Shown here: positions 43,846-52,022 of the stretch, one piece after another
How the letters are laid out: the number at the start of each line of letters is the position of its first letter
How positions within the stretch are numbered: the stretch's first letter is position 1
NCBI GenBank assembly: GCA_002724315.1
Contig: PBOJ01000038.1
Location: 1 to 64,000, forward strand
Reading direction: 5' to 3'
DNA length: 64,000 nucleotides
Source of the DNA: Planctomycetaceae bacterium
Lineage (GTDB): Bacteria > Planctomycetota > Planctomycetia > Planctomycetales > Planctomycetaceae
Notes under the pieces: generated by a model
The model's database searches: none
What the model saw: the letters and a program-made list of their open reading frames with translations, nothing else
Told to the model about the DNA's origin: nothing
Translations under genes and position numbers: made by a program

Positions 43846-45414
43846 TCAACGGCACCCCCGCCTGTCGTCGGCCGCATCCTCGGTGTCGGGTTCCTTTCCG
43901 ACCTCCGGATCGGTCACCTCGTAGACACTCACGTGGCGGTAGGGCGTCTCAAGAACCAGCACGCACATGGCGGCAAGGTAGAGCCGACCGGCGATATCGG
44001 CCTTTTCGGCCGCCTGGCCTCGGGGCTGAGCCGGATGCCAGCTGCCCCGCACATCTGCTCCCCTCCGGATGCTGCCGGTCCGAGCTTGGTGCGAAACGAT
44101 CTCATCACGGGCCGCCCGGTACCAGTCTTCCCACTCACCTCCGCCCATGTTGTGCAACACCTGCGCGGTGTAGTACCAAGCGTAAACGTTGCGCCGGCCG
44201 TCGTCCCAACGGGGCCTGTGCTGTTCGCCAAGCAGAAAACGGGTGCCGCTCTCCAGGGAGGGGTGCTCGCGTGGCCAGCCTAGCCACTGACGGCACAACA
44301 GGCCCTCGGCGGTCATCGCCGGCGAGACGCCAAAATCCGGCTCGTAACGGTACCGGGCCCCGTCCTGGACCTCGACGGTGTCCAGGAAGTTGGAGGCCAA
44401 AACGAAGGCCTGCTCGGGCACCTCGATGTCCGCAATCCGGGCGGTGTGCAGCGCCATCAACGCCCATCCGGTCACCGACAGATCACCACGGGTCATCGGG
44501 GTCTGTGGCTGGTACTTCCAGCCTCCCTGGGTTGGCTGTTGCGTCTTGACCAGGAAGTTGACCGCGTTGACTGCCGCCTGTCGGGCCTTGCGGTCGGCCG
44601 TCAGGGCAACCGCCTCACACAGGGCGATTGTTCCCATCGAATGCGCGTAAAAGGCCTCCTCGCGGCCGAACTCGTCAATGTCGAACAGGTTGCCGTCACC
44701 CCGCTGCTGGCCGACCAGCCAGTTGATGCCCCGGGCGACGGTCTGCTGGTGGTCACCTCGGGTGTGATCGAACCCGGCTCCCAGGAACGCCAGCAACGCC
44801 AGCGAGGTGGCGCCGGTGTCGGTCCGGGCCGTGCGTTGGCCGGCATCCGGATATCCCTCGTGCAATCGCCAGTTGCCGGTCGGCTGCTGCTGCCTGGCAA
44901 ACCAGCCCAGCGCGCTGCGGACCGCCAGGTCACTCTTGCCGCCTTCGTCGATCTTCAGCATGTGCTTCCGCTTCAACTCGGGCTTGCGGTGGGCCAACCG
45001 TCCCGAGACGTCCACCGGCCGGACCGCCGGGCGGGTCGGCTTCAGTGGCATCGGAGCATCGGGAGGAGTCTGGGGCGGCATGGGAGACGTGGGAGTCGCG
45101 TCGGGAACCGACGAGATCTGCACCGGGGCACGAGCGGCCTGCTTCATTTCCACCTCCCGCGCGGTCAGCCAACGGAGATCGAGCGGTTCTTCGGGGGCCA
45201 GCGAATCGGTGTCGATCAGGAACCAGGTCAGCACCGTCAGGATCAGCACGTGCGTCGAGACACTGACGACGGCCCCGAAACCCCCTCCCTTGAGACTGCG
45301 CCGCAGCCGCTCGGAGCCGGTGGACGGCTTGACGGGTCCGACCACGCGGATCAACGACCGTCCTCGCCGTCGACGACGGGGCGATCCAGCGGCAGCGGAA
45401 CCCGATTCCGGCAT
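43846..45414 (-). CDS. Membrane-anchored protein with squalene-cyclase/prenyltransferase-type alpha-alpha barrel repeats
   Basis: 522 residues from the ATG at 45414. A highly basic N-terminus (PRRRRRGRSLIR) and a single helix (VVSVSTHVLILTVLTWFLI) are followed by a Pro-rich linker (PMPPQTPPDAPMPLKPTRPA), a layout reminiscent of TonB. From about residue 165 the protein is made of QW-like repeats: WFARQQQPTGNWRL, INWLVGQQRGDGNLFD, VNFLVKTQQPTQGGWKYQP and YAWYYTAQVLHNMGGGEW. The cyclase DxDD motif was not seen, so it is more probably a binding or structural protein than a terpene cyclase. Common in planctomycetes. Confidence 0.75.
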   Translation of the reverse strand: MPESGSAAAGSPRRRRRGRSLIRVVGPVKPSTGSERLRRSLKGGGFGAVVSVSTHVLILTVLTWFLIDTDSLAPEEPLDLRWLTAREVEMKQAARAPVQISSVPDATPTSPMPPQTPPDAPMPLKPTRPAVRPVDVSGRLAHRKPELKRKHMLKIDEGGKSDLAVRSALGWFARQQQPTGNWRLHEGYPDAGQRTARTDTGATSLALLAFLGAGFDHTRGDHQQTVARGINWLVGQQRGDGNLFDIDEFGREEAFYAHSMGTIALCEAVALTADRKARQAAVNAVNFLVKTQQPTQGGWKYQPQTPMTRGDLSVTGWALMALHTARIADIEVPEQAFVLASNFLDTVEVQDGARYRYEPDFGVSPAMTAEGLLCRQWLGWPREHPSLESGTRFLLGEQHRPRWDDGRRNVYAWYYTAQVLHNMGGGEWEDWYRAARDEIVSHQARTGSIRRGADVRGSWHPAQPRGQAAEKADIAGRLYLAAMCVLVLETPYRHVSVYEVTDPEVGKEPDTEDAADDRRGCR

Positions 45415-45476
45415 CTCGCTCGTCCTGGCCCTCTGGTTCAACCCACAGCCCACCCGGCTGCCCGATGGTATACGGC

Positions 45477-46763
45477 TCAGCCTGCCCGAACCACCACCGC
45501 AGCACTCTGGCCAAACTCGGTCCGGTTGCACGAGATCGCCAACCGGCCCGCGATCGGCCGGGATGTCCCCTCGACAATGTCCAGCCGGCAACCGGAATCA
45601 GCCGTGCGAAAACCGAGCGTGTGCGGAACGAGTCGGTGACGGAGCGACAACAGGCAGCCGGCCAACTCGACCGCACCGCCCCCGGCATCCGAGTGCCCCA
45701 GGTAACCGGCCAGTGCCGTCACCGGCACCTCGGACGCCGCCGATCCCAGGGCCTGCTGGATCGCCCGGGCCTCGACAGCGTCATCCTCCGGCGACCCCGT
45801 GGCTCCGGCGTTGACATGGCCCAATTCGGCCGGTTCGATCCCGGCATCGGCCATCGCCGCGGCAATCGCGTTGACCAGTCCTTCACCAACCGACCCGCCA
45901 TCGCAGCCCGCCCCACAACCAATCACCTCGGCATAAATCCGGGCCCCGCGCTGCTCGGCGGCATCTCTTCTCTCGATCACAAATGCCGCGGCACCTTCGC
46001 CGGGAACCGAGCCGTCCCGGTCGACATCGAACGGACGGCAGGCTTCGGCAGGCGTGTCGTTCCGGCGAGAAAGTGTCCGCAAGAGATTCATCTTGATCAG
46101 GTCAACCGGGTGTACCAGGGATCCTCCGGCTCCAACCAGCATGCAATCGGCCGCACCCCGCTCGATCACCCGAACCCCCTCGGACAACGCGAGCAGGGCC
46201 GACGTATCGCGGGAGGTGATCGTGTTGTTGGGTCCGCGGGCGTCCAATCCAATCGACACGTGACAGGCTGTCATGTTCGGCAACCGCTTCAGCAGCCACA
46301 TCGGAGCAATCCGTCCCAGGCTGCCCTCGCCCCAGCGTGTCCACTCGAACTCGTCTCCGGGATCGCCGGTGGACCCGGTGTTTCTGACAGCATCGGGGAA
46401 GTCACTGAGAAGGCTGGAGATGCGACCGGCTCCGAACGACACCCCGACGCGTTGGGGGTCCATATCGTCCCGTCCCAGTCGCGCGTCGTCGATGGCCAAC
46501 CGACTGGCTGCCACCCCCAACTGGATGTCTCGCGACATCACCTTCAGCAGCTTCCGCGTCGGCAGGAATTCGAGAGGATCGAAGTCGGAGATTTCGGCGG
46601 ACAGCCGCGAGGCCGGGGAGCCAACCGGCAGCGAGACGAGTTCGTCGATGCCACCGCGTCCGGCAGCCAGGCTCTCCCAGAACGACTCGTGGCCCACCCC
46701 GATCGGTGAGACCACCCCGACACCGGTGATCACGACACGGGCCGCATCATCGCCGGAAGCCAT
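45477..46763 (-). CDS. Ketosynthase-fold protein without catalytic Cys (probable pseudo-ketosynthase)
   Basis: 428 residues from the ATG at 46763. The fold is that of FabF: VVITGVGVVSPIGVGHESFW at the start, ACRPFDVDRDGSVPGEGAAA in the middle. The catalytic set is broken. The Cys position holds Asp186 in TITSRDTSALL, the first His is replaced by Gly320 in HVNAGATGSPEDD, and the Lys is replaced by Ala352; only His357 in YLGHSDAGGGAVEL remains. It cannot condense chains by the normal mechanism. It resembles, in principle, chain-length-factor subunits, which also lack Cys, but no partner ketosynthase is next to it; the closest is at 28377-29627. Confidence 0.85.
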   Translation of the reverse strand: MASGDDAARVVITGVGVVSPIGVGHESFWESLAAGRGGIDELVSLPVGSPASRLSAEISDFDPLEFLPTRKLLKVMSRDIQLGVAASRLAIDDARLGRDDMDPQRVGVSFGAGRISSLLSDFPDAVRNTGSTGDPGDEFEWTRWGEGSLGRIAPMWLLKRLPNMTACHVSIGLDARGPNNTITSRDTSALLALSEGVRVIERGAADCMLVGAGGSLVHPVDLIKMNLLRTLSRRNDTPAEACRPFDVDRDGSVPGEGAAAFVIERRDAAEQRGARIYAEVIGCGAGCDGGSVGEGLVNAIAAAMADAGIEPAELGHVNAGATGSPEDDAVEARAIQQALGSAASEVPVTALAGYLGHSDAGGGAVELAGCLLSLRHRLVPHTLGFRTADSGCRLDIVEGTSRPIAGRLAISCNRTEFGQSAAVVVRAG

Positions 46764-46889
46764 TTGGAGCCCTTGGGGCAGAGAGTCGAGAGCAAAGATC
46801 CTGAGCCGGGAAGCGGCCAATTTTGAGAGTCGATTCGGGCGGTGTCAACTGCGGGCCGCAGGTGACGAAATCGACACCATTTCGAGCAC

Positions 46890-46917
46890 TTGAGTGAACC
46901 CTCGCTGCGACTAGAAT
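46890..46917 (+). promoter_or_regulatory. Sigma-70-type promoter of tRNA-Leu
   Basis: TTGAGT (46890-46895) and TAGAAT (46912-46917), spacing 16 bases. The predicted transcript start near 46924 lies six bases before the tRNA. Confidence 0.6.
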
Positions 46918-46929
46918 CGAGCGTGCCCG

Positions 46930-47013
46930 GCGAGAGTGGCGGAATTGGCAGACGCGCCAGATTTAGGATCTGGTTCCCTACCGGGAATGGGGGTTCGAGT
47001 CCCCCCTCTCGCA
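46930..47013 (+). tRNA. tRNA-Leu (anticodon TAG)
   Basis: 84 bases with a long variable arm, as expected for class II. The acceptor GCGAGAG pairs with CTCTCGC, discriminator A. The anticodon stem CCAGA/TCTGG encloses loop TTTAGGA with anticodon TAG. The variable arm is TTCCC/GGGAA around TACC, and the T arm is GGGGG/CCCCC around TTCGAGT. CCA is not encoded. Confidence 0.97.
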
Positions 47014-47097
47014 CTGAGAAGCCCCCATTCCGGCGTCGCCGGCCCGCTTGCCGTCGAGGAGGCCGCGAGCGACGTGGCGGGGGAGAACGCGACCGCC

Positions 47098-47985
47098 TCA
47101 GGCCGCCTCGGCATTGTGCACGTGGACATCTCGACTGGGGAACGGGAACGTGAAGCCACGCTCGTCGAAACCGAGCTTGATTTTCTCCGTGAGGCTCCAT
47201 TTCACTTCCCAGTAGTCACTGCTGGACACCCACGGCCGCACGATAAAGTTGATGCTGCTGTCACCCAGTTCGTGAACCCGCACGATCGGCTCGGGATCCT
47301 CGAGGATGTCCTCTTCGGTCTGAAGCACCTCCTCGAGGAACTGCTTCACCCCCTGCAGGTCGTCGTCGTAACCACAGCCGATCAACAGATCGATCCGGCG
47401 GGTGGTCTTGGCCGAGAAATTGGTGATCGTATCGCCGGTGATCATGGAATTGGGAACGATGATCTGCTTGTTGTCGCCGGTTCGCATCATGGTGTGGAAG
47501 ATCTGGATTTCCTCGACAACTCCCGCGGTGCCTCCCGCCTCGGCGTAATCGCCCACTCGGATGGGTTTGAAGAGGATGATCATCACGCCGGCGGCGAAAT
47601 TTGACAGTGATCCCTGCAGGGCCAGCCCGACGGCCAGCCCACTGGCAGCAACCAGGGCTGCGAAGCTGGTCGTGTCGATTCCGACCTGGTCGATCGCGGC
47701 CACGATGATCATCACCAGCATCAACCAGTAAGCCATGTTGCTGACGAACTTGACCAGCGTCTCGTCAACCCGGGCCCGAGTGGTCAGCTTCTCGATCAGC
47801 CTCGTCAACAACCTGGCGGCCCAGCGGCCGACCACGAGAATCGCGATCGCCGCGAGGATATTCCACAGCAGGTCGGCACCATTCTCGCCAAGGTACTGCT
47901 CCACCTCACGAAAAATCGCATTCAGTCCGGTGGGCTCTGCGGTGTTCCTTTCCGCCTGGGCCAGAACCTGGAATGGGTGGAGCAT
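47098..47985 (-). CDS. mscS: Small-conductance mechanosensitive channel MscS
   Basis: 295 residues from the ATG at 47985; the frame allows starts farther up (48162) but they add no family sequence. Three membrane helices, the third being the pore helix: AALVAASGLAVGLALQGSLS, then NFAAGVMIILFKPIRVGDYA. The soluble vestibule follows (VEEIQIFHTMMRTGDNKQII, IVPNSMITGDTITNFS) and the C-terminal domain through RVHELGDSSINFIVRPWV to the end FTFPFPSRDVHVHN. The similarity to E. coli MscS is evident throughout. Releases solutes under membrane tension. Confidence 0.93.
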   Translation of the reverse strand: MLHPFQVLAQAERNTAEPTGLNAIFREVEQYLGENGADLLWNILAAIAILVVGRWAARLLTRLIEKLTTRARVDETLVKFVSNMAYWLMLVMIIVAAIDQVGIDTTSFAALVAASGLAVGLALQGSLSNFAAGVMIILFKPIRVGDYAEAGGTAGVVEEIQIFHTMMRTGDNKQIIVPNSMITGDTITNFSAKTTRRIDLLIGCGYDDDLQGVKQFLEEVLQTEEDILEDPEPIVRVHELGDSSINFIVRPWVSSSDYWEVKWSLTEKIKLGFDERGFTFPFPSRDVHVHNAEAA

Positions 47986-48258
47986 GCCGATGATCTCGTT
48001 GAAACTGCTGTCGAGGCCGGGTTCGGTCCCGGTCCACGGCGGAATCTTGGGAACCGTCGACAACGTGTCAAGACGACTTGGTGTCCCGGCCAGGACGGTT
48101 TTGTCTGGACTCCGACTCGCTGACCTGCCGATGCGCAAAGGGGCGCTGTTGAGCCAACACATCAGCCGTGTCCGATGTTGCAAATCCCCCGGAAACGTGG
48201 GATCCTTGGAGTTCAGTACTGCTCGGGGATCCGGGCGAAACAGCTCAGGGAGTGGATC

Positions 48259-49665
48259 ATGTTGACGTTCTGGGATCGGTCGATCCGGCACTGTGACGGG
48301 GTGCCCCGTCGCCAGTTCCTCTCGGCTGGGGCCGCCGGTTTCGGCGGGCTGACGTTGGCCAACCTGCTGCGTGCCGAGAACGCCACCGGTATCGGGTCCT
48401 CCCACAAGGCGATCATCAACATCCATCTCGACGGTGGTCCACCACAGATGGACACCATCGACATGAAGCCACACGCTCCGTCGGGAGTTCGCGGCGAGTT
48501 CCTGCCGATCCAGACCAACCTGCCGGGTTTCCAGATCTGCGAACTGTTCCCGAAGATGGCTGCGATGGCCGACCGGTTTTCCTACATCCGGTCACTCGTC
48601 GGATCGGCCGGTCGCCACGATGCCTTTCAGTGCCAGAGCGGCTTTGGCCCCAACGACCTCCAGTCACTGGGCGGACGTCCGGCGATGGGCTGCGTGATCA
48701 ACAAGCTTCTGGGTTCGACCGAGGACACGGCACCGGCGTTCGTGGACCTGATGCAGGGTCGTCCGCTCGTCCGCAACAGCGGACGTCCGGGATTCCTGGG
48801 ACCCTCCTACGGTCCCTTCCGCCCCGATCTCTCGAAGATTTTCGCCCGCGAACTGGAAACGGGCATGAAGGGCGAGTTGGCCAGGCTCGGAAACAACCAC
48901 ACCACCAGCCTCACGCTGAACCCCGATCTTCCGCTGGGACGCATCCGCTCGAGGCGGCAGTTGCTGGCCGGACTGGACCGTATCAAGAGGGACGTCGATG
49001 CCAGTGGCATGATGGAAGCGATGGACCGCTTCACCCAGCAGGCCGTCGGCATTCTCACTTCCGGCCGCTTCGCCGAAGCGCTGGATTTCAGCAACGAGCC
49101 GACCGAGGTGGTCGCACGGTACCAGGCTCCGCCGGACAAGATCGAACGATTCGTGACCAGCGAGAGTCCCGAGGGCTCGTTGAAGCTTCTGCTGGCCCGC
49201 CGGTTGATCGAAGCCGGAGTCCGCGTGGTCAGCCTGACGATCAGCGACTTCGACACGCACTCCAAGAACTTTCCGCGAATGCGGCAGATGGCCCCGATCA
49301 TCGACCAGGGCCTGACCGCGCTGGTGGACGACCTCGACGAGCGAGGCATGCTCGATGACGTCACGATCGTCGCCTGGGGCGAGTTCGGACGAACACCACA
49401 GATCAACAAGAACGGCGGCCGGGACCACTGGCCGCGGGTCAGCCCGGCGTTCATTGTCGGAGGCGGGTGTCAGTCCGGGCAGGTAATCGGCAACACCGAC
49501 CGACTGGCGGGATCTCCCACCGAGCGTCCAATCCACTTCAAGGATGTCTTTGCCACGCTCTACCACAACCTCGGAATCGACGCGTCAAAGACGACCATCG
49601 ACGATACCCGTGGCCGTCCACAGTACCTGCTGGACGACGGCGAACCGATCCGTGAGCTGGTCTAG
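48259..49665 (+). CDS. DUF1501 protein with Tat-like leader
   Basis: 468 residues from the ATG at 48259. The Tat-like motif is VPRRQFLSAGAAGFGGLTLA. DUF1501 signatures: IINIHLDGGPPQMDTIDMKP, a central LLARRLIEAGVRVVSL and WGEFGRTPQINKNGGRDHWP. DUF1501 belongs to the alkaline-phosphatase/sulfatase-like superfamily, but its activity is undetermined. It is followed 52 bases later by another DUF1501 gene. Confidence 0.85.
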   Translation: MLTFWDRSIRHCDGVPRRQFLSAGAAGFGGLTLANLLRAENATGIGSSHKAIINIHLDGGPPQMDTIDMKPHAPSGVRGEFLPIQTNLPGFQICELFPKMAAMADRFSYIRSLVGSAGRHDAFQCQSGFGPNDLQSLGGRPAMGCVINKLLGSTEDTAPAFVDLMQGRPLVRNSGRPGFLGPSYGPFRPDLSKIFARELETGMKGELARLGNNHTTSLTLNPDLPLGRIRSRRQLLAGLDRIKRDVDASGMMEAMDRFTQQAVGILTSGRFAEALDFSNEPTEVVARYQAPPDKIERFVTSESPEGSLKLLLARRLIEAGVRVVSLTISDFDTHSKNFPRMRQMAPIIDQGLTALVDDLDERGMLDDVTIVAWGEFGRTPQINKNGGRDHWPRVSPAFIVGGGCQSGQVIGNTDRLAGSPTERPIHFKDVFATLYHNLGIDASKTTIDDTRGRPQYLLDDGEPIRELV

Positions 49666-49717
49666 ACGGTTGCGTGCGGGTGAGTGCCCCTGACGGACAA
49701 CCGCTTGGAGAGTGGTC

Positions 49718-51133
49718 ATGCTGAGCATCCTGGAGCGCCAAGCCGGTTCGCAGCAGCCGATCTCGCGCCGCGAATTGCTCAGCATCGGCAGCCTTGGACT
49801 TGGTGGACTCACGCTTCCCACACTGCTGTCCGGACGTGCCCATGCCGGCGCCGGCAAAAACGTCCTCTCGGGCAAGAGCGTGATCTTCCTGTTCCAGCAG
49901 GGTGGCCCGAGCCAGCTCGAAACGTTCGATCCCAAGCCGGACGCTCCGGGTGGCATCCGCACGGTCAACGGCACGATCCAGACCAGCCTGCCGGGAGTCT
50001 TCTTCGGCGGGACAATGAGCCGGCTGGCCCGTCACGCCGACAAGCTGACCGTTGTCCGCAGTTACCAGACCAACAATGGCGGCCACAACATCAGGCCATT
50101 CGTCGGGTCCGATTCGCTGAATGCCAACATCGGCGTCCACTACGCCCGGGTTGCCGGCACCACCCGAACCGACACCGGCCTGCCAACCAACATGGTGCTC
50201 TTCCCGCAGGCCGTCAGCGACCAGGTGACCCGGGGCAAAGCTCGCGGCAACCTGTCAGCCACCGGCAACTACGGTGACACCTACGCCCCGTTTGTCCCGG
50301 GCGCCGGCGGCAAGCTGCAGGAGAACATGACCGTCCGGCTGGACCGCGACCGGCTGTTCACCGATCGCCGCGAACTGCTCACTCAACTCGACCGGCTCAA
50401 CAACCAGCTCGACGCCTCGGGACGGTTCGACACCATCGATTCACTGACCTCCCAGGCGTTCCAACTGCTGCTCGGTGGCGGCGTCCGCAGTGCCCTGGAC
50501 CTCTCGCAGGCCAGTCCCAAGACCCTGGCTCACTATGACACCGCTCACCTGGCCCGGTCCCACAACTGGGACAAGGTCAATCGGGGTAAGCGGGGTTTCT
50601 ACACCGGCCACGCCAAGACCCTCGGCCGCCTGTTGTTGATGGCCCGTCGGCTATGCGAGGCCGGATGCGGATTCGTCACGCTGCACGCCAGCTACGACGG
50701 TGTGTGGGACATGCACGCCGACGCCAACAACCTGAACATGGTCGACGGCATGGAGGCGGTGGGAACAACCTTCGACCACGCAGTGGCAGCGTTCATCGAG
50801 GACATCGAGGCACGGGGTCTGCAGGACGACATCCTGTTGATCTGCAGTGGCGAGATGGGCCGGACACCGAGAATCAACAAGCGAGGTGGCCGCGACCACT
50901 GGGGTCGCCTCTCGCCGCTTCTGCTCTACGGCGGTGGAATCGAGGGAGGACGGGTGATCGGACAATCGACCCGTGACGGTGGCCAACCGACCTCCGACGC
51001 CCTCGGACCGCGGCACCTGATCTCCTCGATCCTCCACACCGTCTTCGATGTCGCCGAACTGAGACTGGTGCCCAGCGTACCAACCCAGATCAATCGGCTG
51101 ACCGAACACGCCACGATTCCCGGCATGAGCTAA
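49718..51133 (+). CDS. DUF1501 protein, second tandem copy
   Basis: 471 residues from the ATG at 49718 with GGAG upstream. The Tat-like leader is ISRRELLSIGSLGLGGLTLP. Signatures: SVIFLFQQGGPSQLETFDPK, NNGGHNIRPF, LMARRLCEAGCGFVTLHASY, ICSGEMGRTPRINKRGGRDHWG. It is clearly a different subgroup from the previous gene rather than a recent duplicate. Neither copy has a DUF1549/DUF1553 partner next to it here. Confidence 0.85.
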   Translation: MLSILERQAGSQQPISRRELLSIGSLGLGGLTLPTLLSGRAHAGAGKNVLSGKSVIFLFQQGGPSQLETFDPKPDAPGGIRTVNGTIQTSLPGVFFGGTMSRLARHADKLTVVRSYQTNNGGHNIRPFVGSDSLNANIGVHYARVAGTTRTDTGLPTNMVLFPQAVSDQVTRGKARGNLSATGNYGDTYAPFVPGAGGKLQENMTVRLDRDRLFTDRRELLTQLDRLNNQLDASGRFDTIDSLTSQAFQLLLGGGVRSALDLSQASPKTLAHYDTAHLARSHNWDKVNRGKRGFYTGHAKTLGRLLLMARRLCEAGCGFVTLHASYDGVWDMHADANNLNMVDGMEAVGTTFDHAVAAFIEDIEARGLQDDILLICSGEMGRTPRINKRGGRDHWGRLSPLLLYGGGIEGGRVIGQSTRDGGQPTSDALGPRHLISSILHTVFDVAELRLVPSVPTQINRLTEHATIPGMS

Positions 51134-51146
51134 AGAGCCCGGCCGG

Positions 51147-51890
51147 TCAACGGGCTTCGGAGATCATCACGGCGGCCGTTTCGTCACCGTCGTTTCGCAG
51201 TCGCTTGGCCTGCCCGGCGCGGACGCAGACCGTGTCACAGAAGCTCGCCATCTCGAACCTCTCGTCTCCGACCTCGCACACCGCCGACCCGGCGGCCAGG
51301 AACAACGACTGGTCGTAGTTCTCGGCCGGCAGATCCAGTTCACCTCCGGGAGACAGACGAACCACCCGGGCCGCAACATCGCGGTCCGGATCGTTCGGAT
51401 CGGTCAGGCTGCTGACCTCCGCCAACTCGCCCAGCGATACCGCCTGGGCTTCGCCGTGTACCACCAGGCTCTCGGGAACGGATTCGTCGGTCGACGTCCG
51501 ATCGACCACTTCCCAACCATCGTCGAAGAACTCGCGTTCGGGCGTCCCGGTGGGGAACACCGTGTGCATGATGGCCGGCTGTCCCGAGTCGTTTTTCAGC
51601 CCGTGAGCCACTCCATCCGGGACGTGGATCGCGTCGAACGCATTCAACCGGTACTTCCGGCCCACGACAAACACGTCCGCCTGGCCGGACACACAGATGA
51701 TCAACTCGCCGGTCGGATGGGTGTGATAGGGAAGTCCTCCGTCGGGTGCCACGGTGGCCGAGCCGCTGTTGAGTCCCGGAGAACCCAATTCGGTCGAGAG
51801 ATAGCCCCGGACTTCGAATCCCGGAGCCAGTTCGCGGGCCTCGATCCCTCCGGATGTCATGAACGCAGAGTTGTCGTGTCCGTCAGCCAT
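51147..51890 (-). CDS. Two-domain cupin protein
   Basis: 247 residues from the ATG at 51890. The first cupin has the metal-site pattern YHTHPTGELIICVSGQADVF and later VPDGVAHGLKN. The second, GELDLPAENYDQSLFLAAGS, lacks most histidines and seems to be non-metal-binding. Bicupins of this type are enzymes or sugar-binding proteins; no function can be named. It converges on the tandem DUF1501 genes and is divergent from the permease. Confidence 0.75.
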   Translation of the reverse strand: MADGHDNSAFMTSGGIEARELAPGFEVRGYLSTELGSPGLNSGSATVAPDGGLPYHTHPTGELIICVSGQADVFVVGRKYRLNAFDAIHVPDGVAHGLKNDSGQPAIMHTVFPTGTPEREFFDDGWEVVDRTSTDESVPESLVVHGEAQAVSLGELAEVSSLTDPNDPDRDVAARVVRLSPGGELDLPAENYDQSLFLAAGSAVCEVGDERFEMASFCDTVCVRAGQAKRLRNDGDETAAVMISEAR

Positions 51891-51976
51891 TCCTCGTGTT
51901 CCTCGATCCAACAGCCAGGTTTCCAGTCGGGGTGAAACGTCGGCTTCTCCAGCAGCAGTGACATCCCCGAAACGTA

Positions 51977-51982
51977 TAGAAT
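51977..51982 (+). promoter_or_regulatory. Putative -10 element TAGAAT of the permease gene
   Basis: TAGAAT within TATAGAATCGTCC, 41 bases before the GTG start at 52023. No matching -35 box at standard spacing. Confidence 0.35.
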
Positions 51983-52022
51983 CGTCCTCCGTGGACGACT
52001 CGCGTTTCCGGAACCACTCCCC

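Noticed and set aside
43526-43855. N-terminal extension of MurC by 110 codons
   Set aside because: The extra sequence is Arg/Ser/Pro-rich without resemblance to MurC, and the internal ATG gives the usual length of 461 residues.
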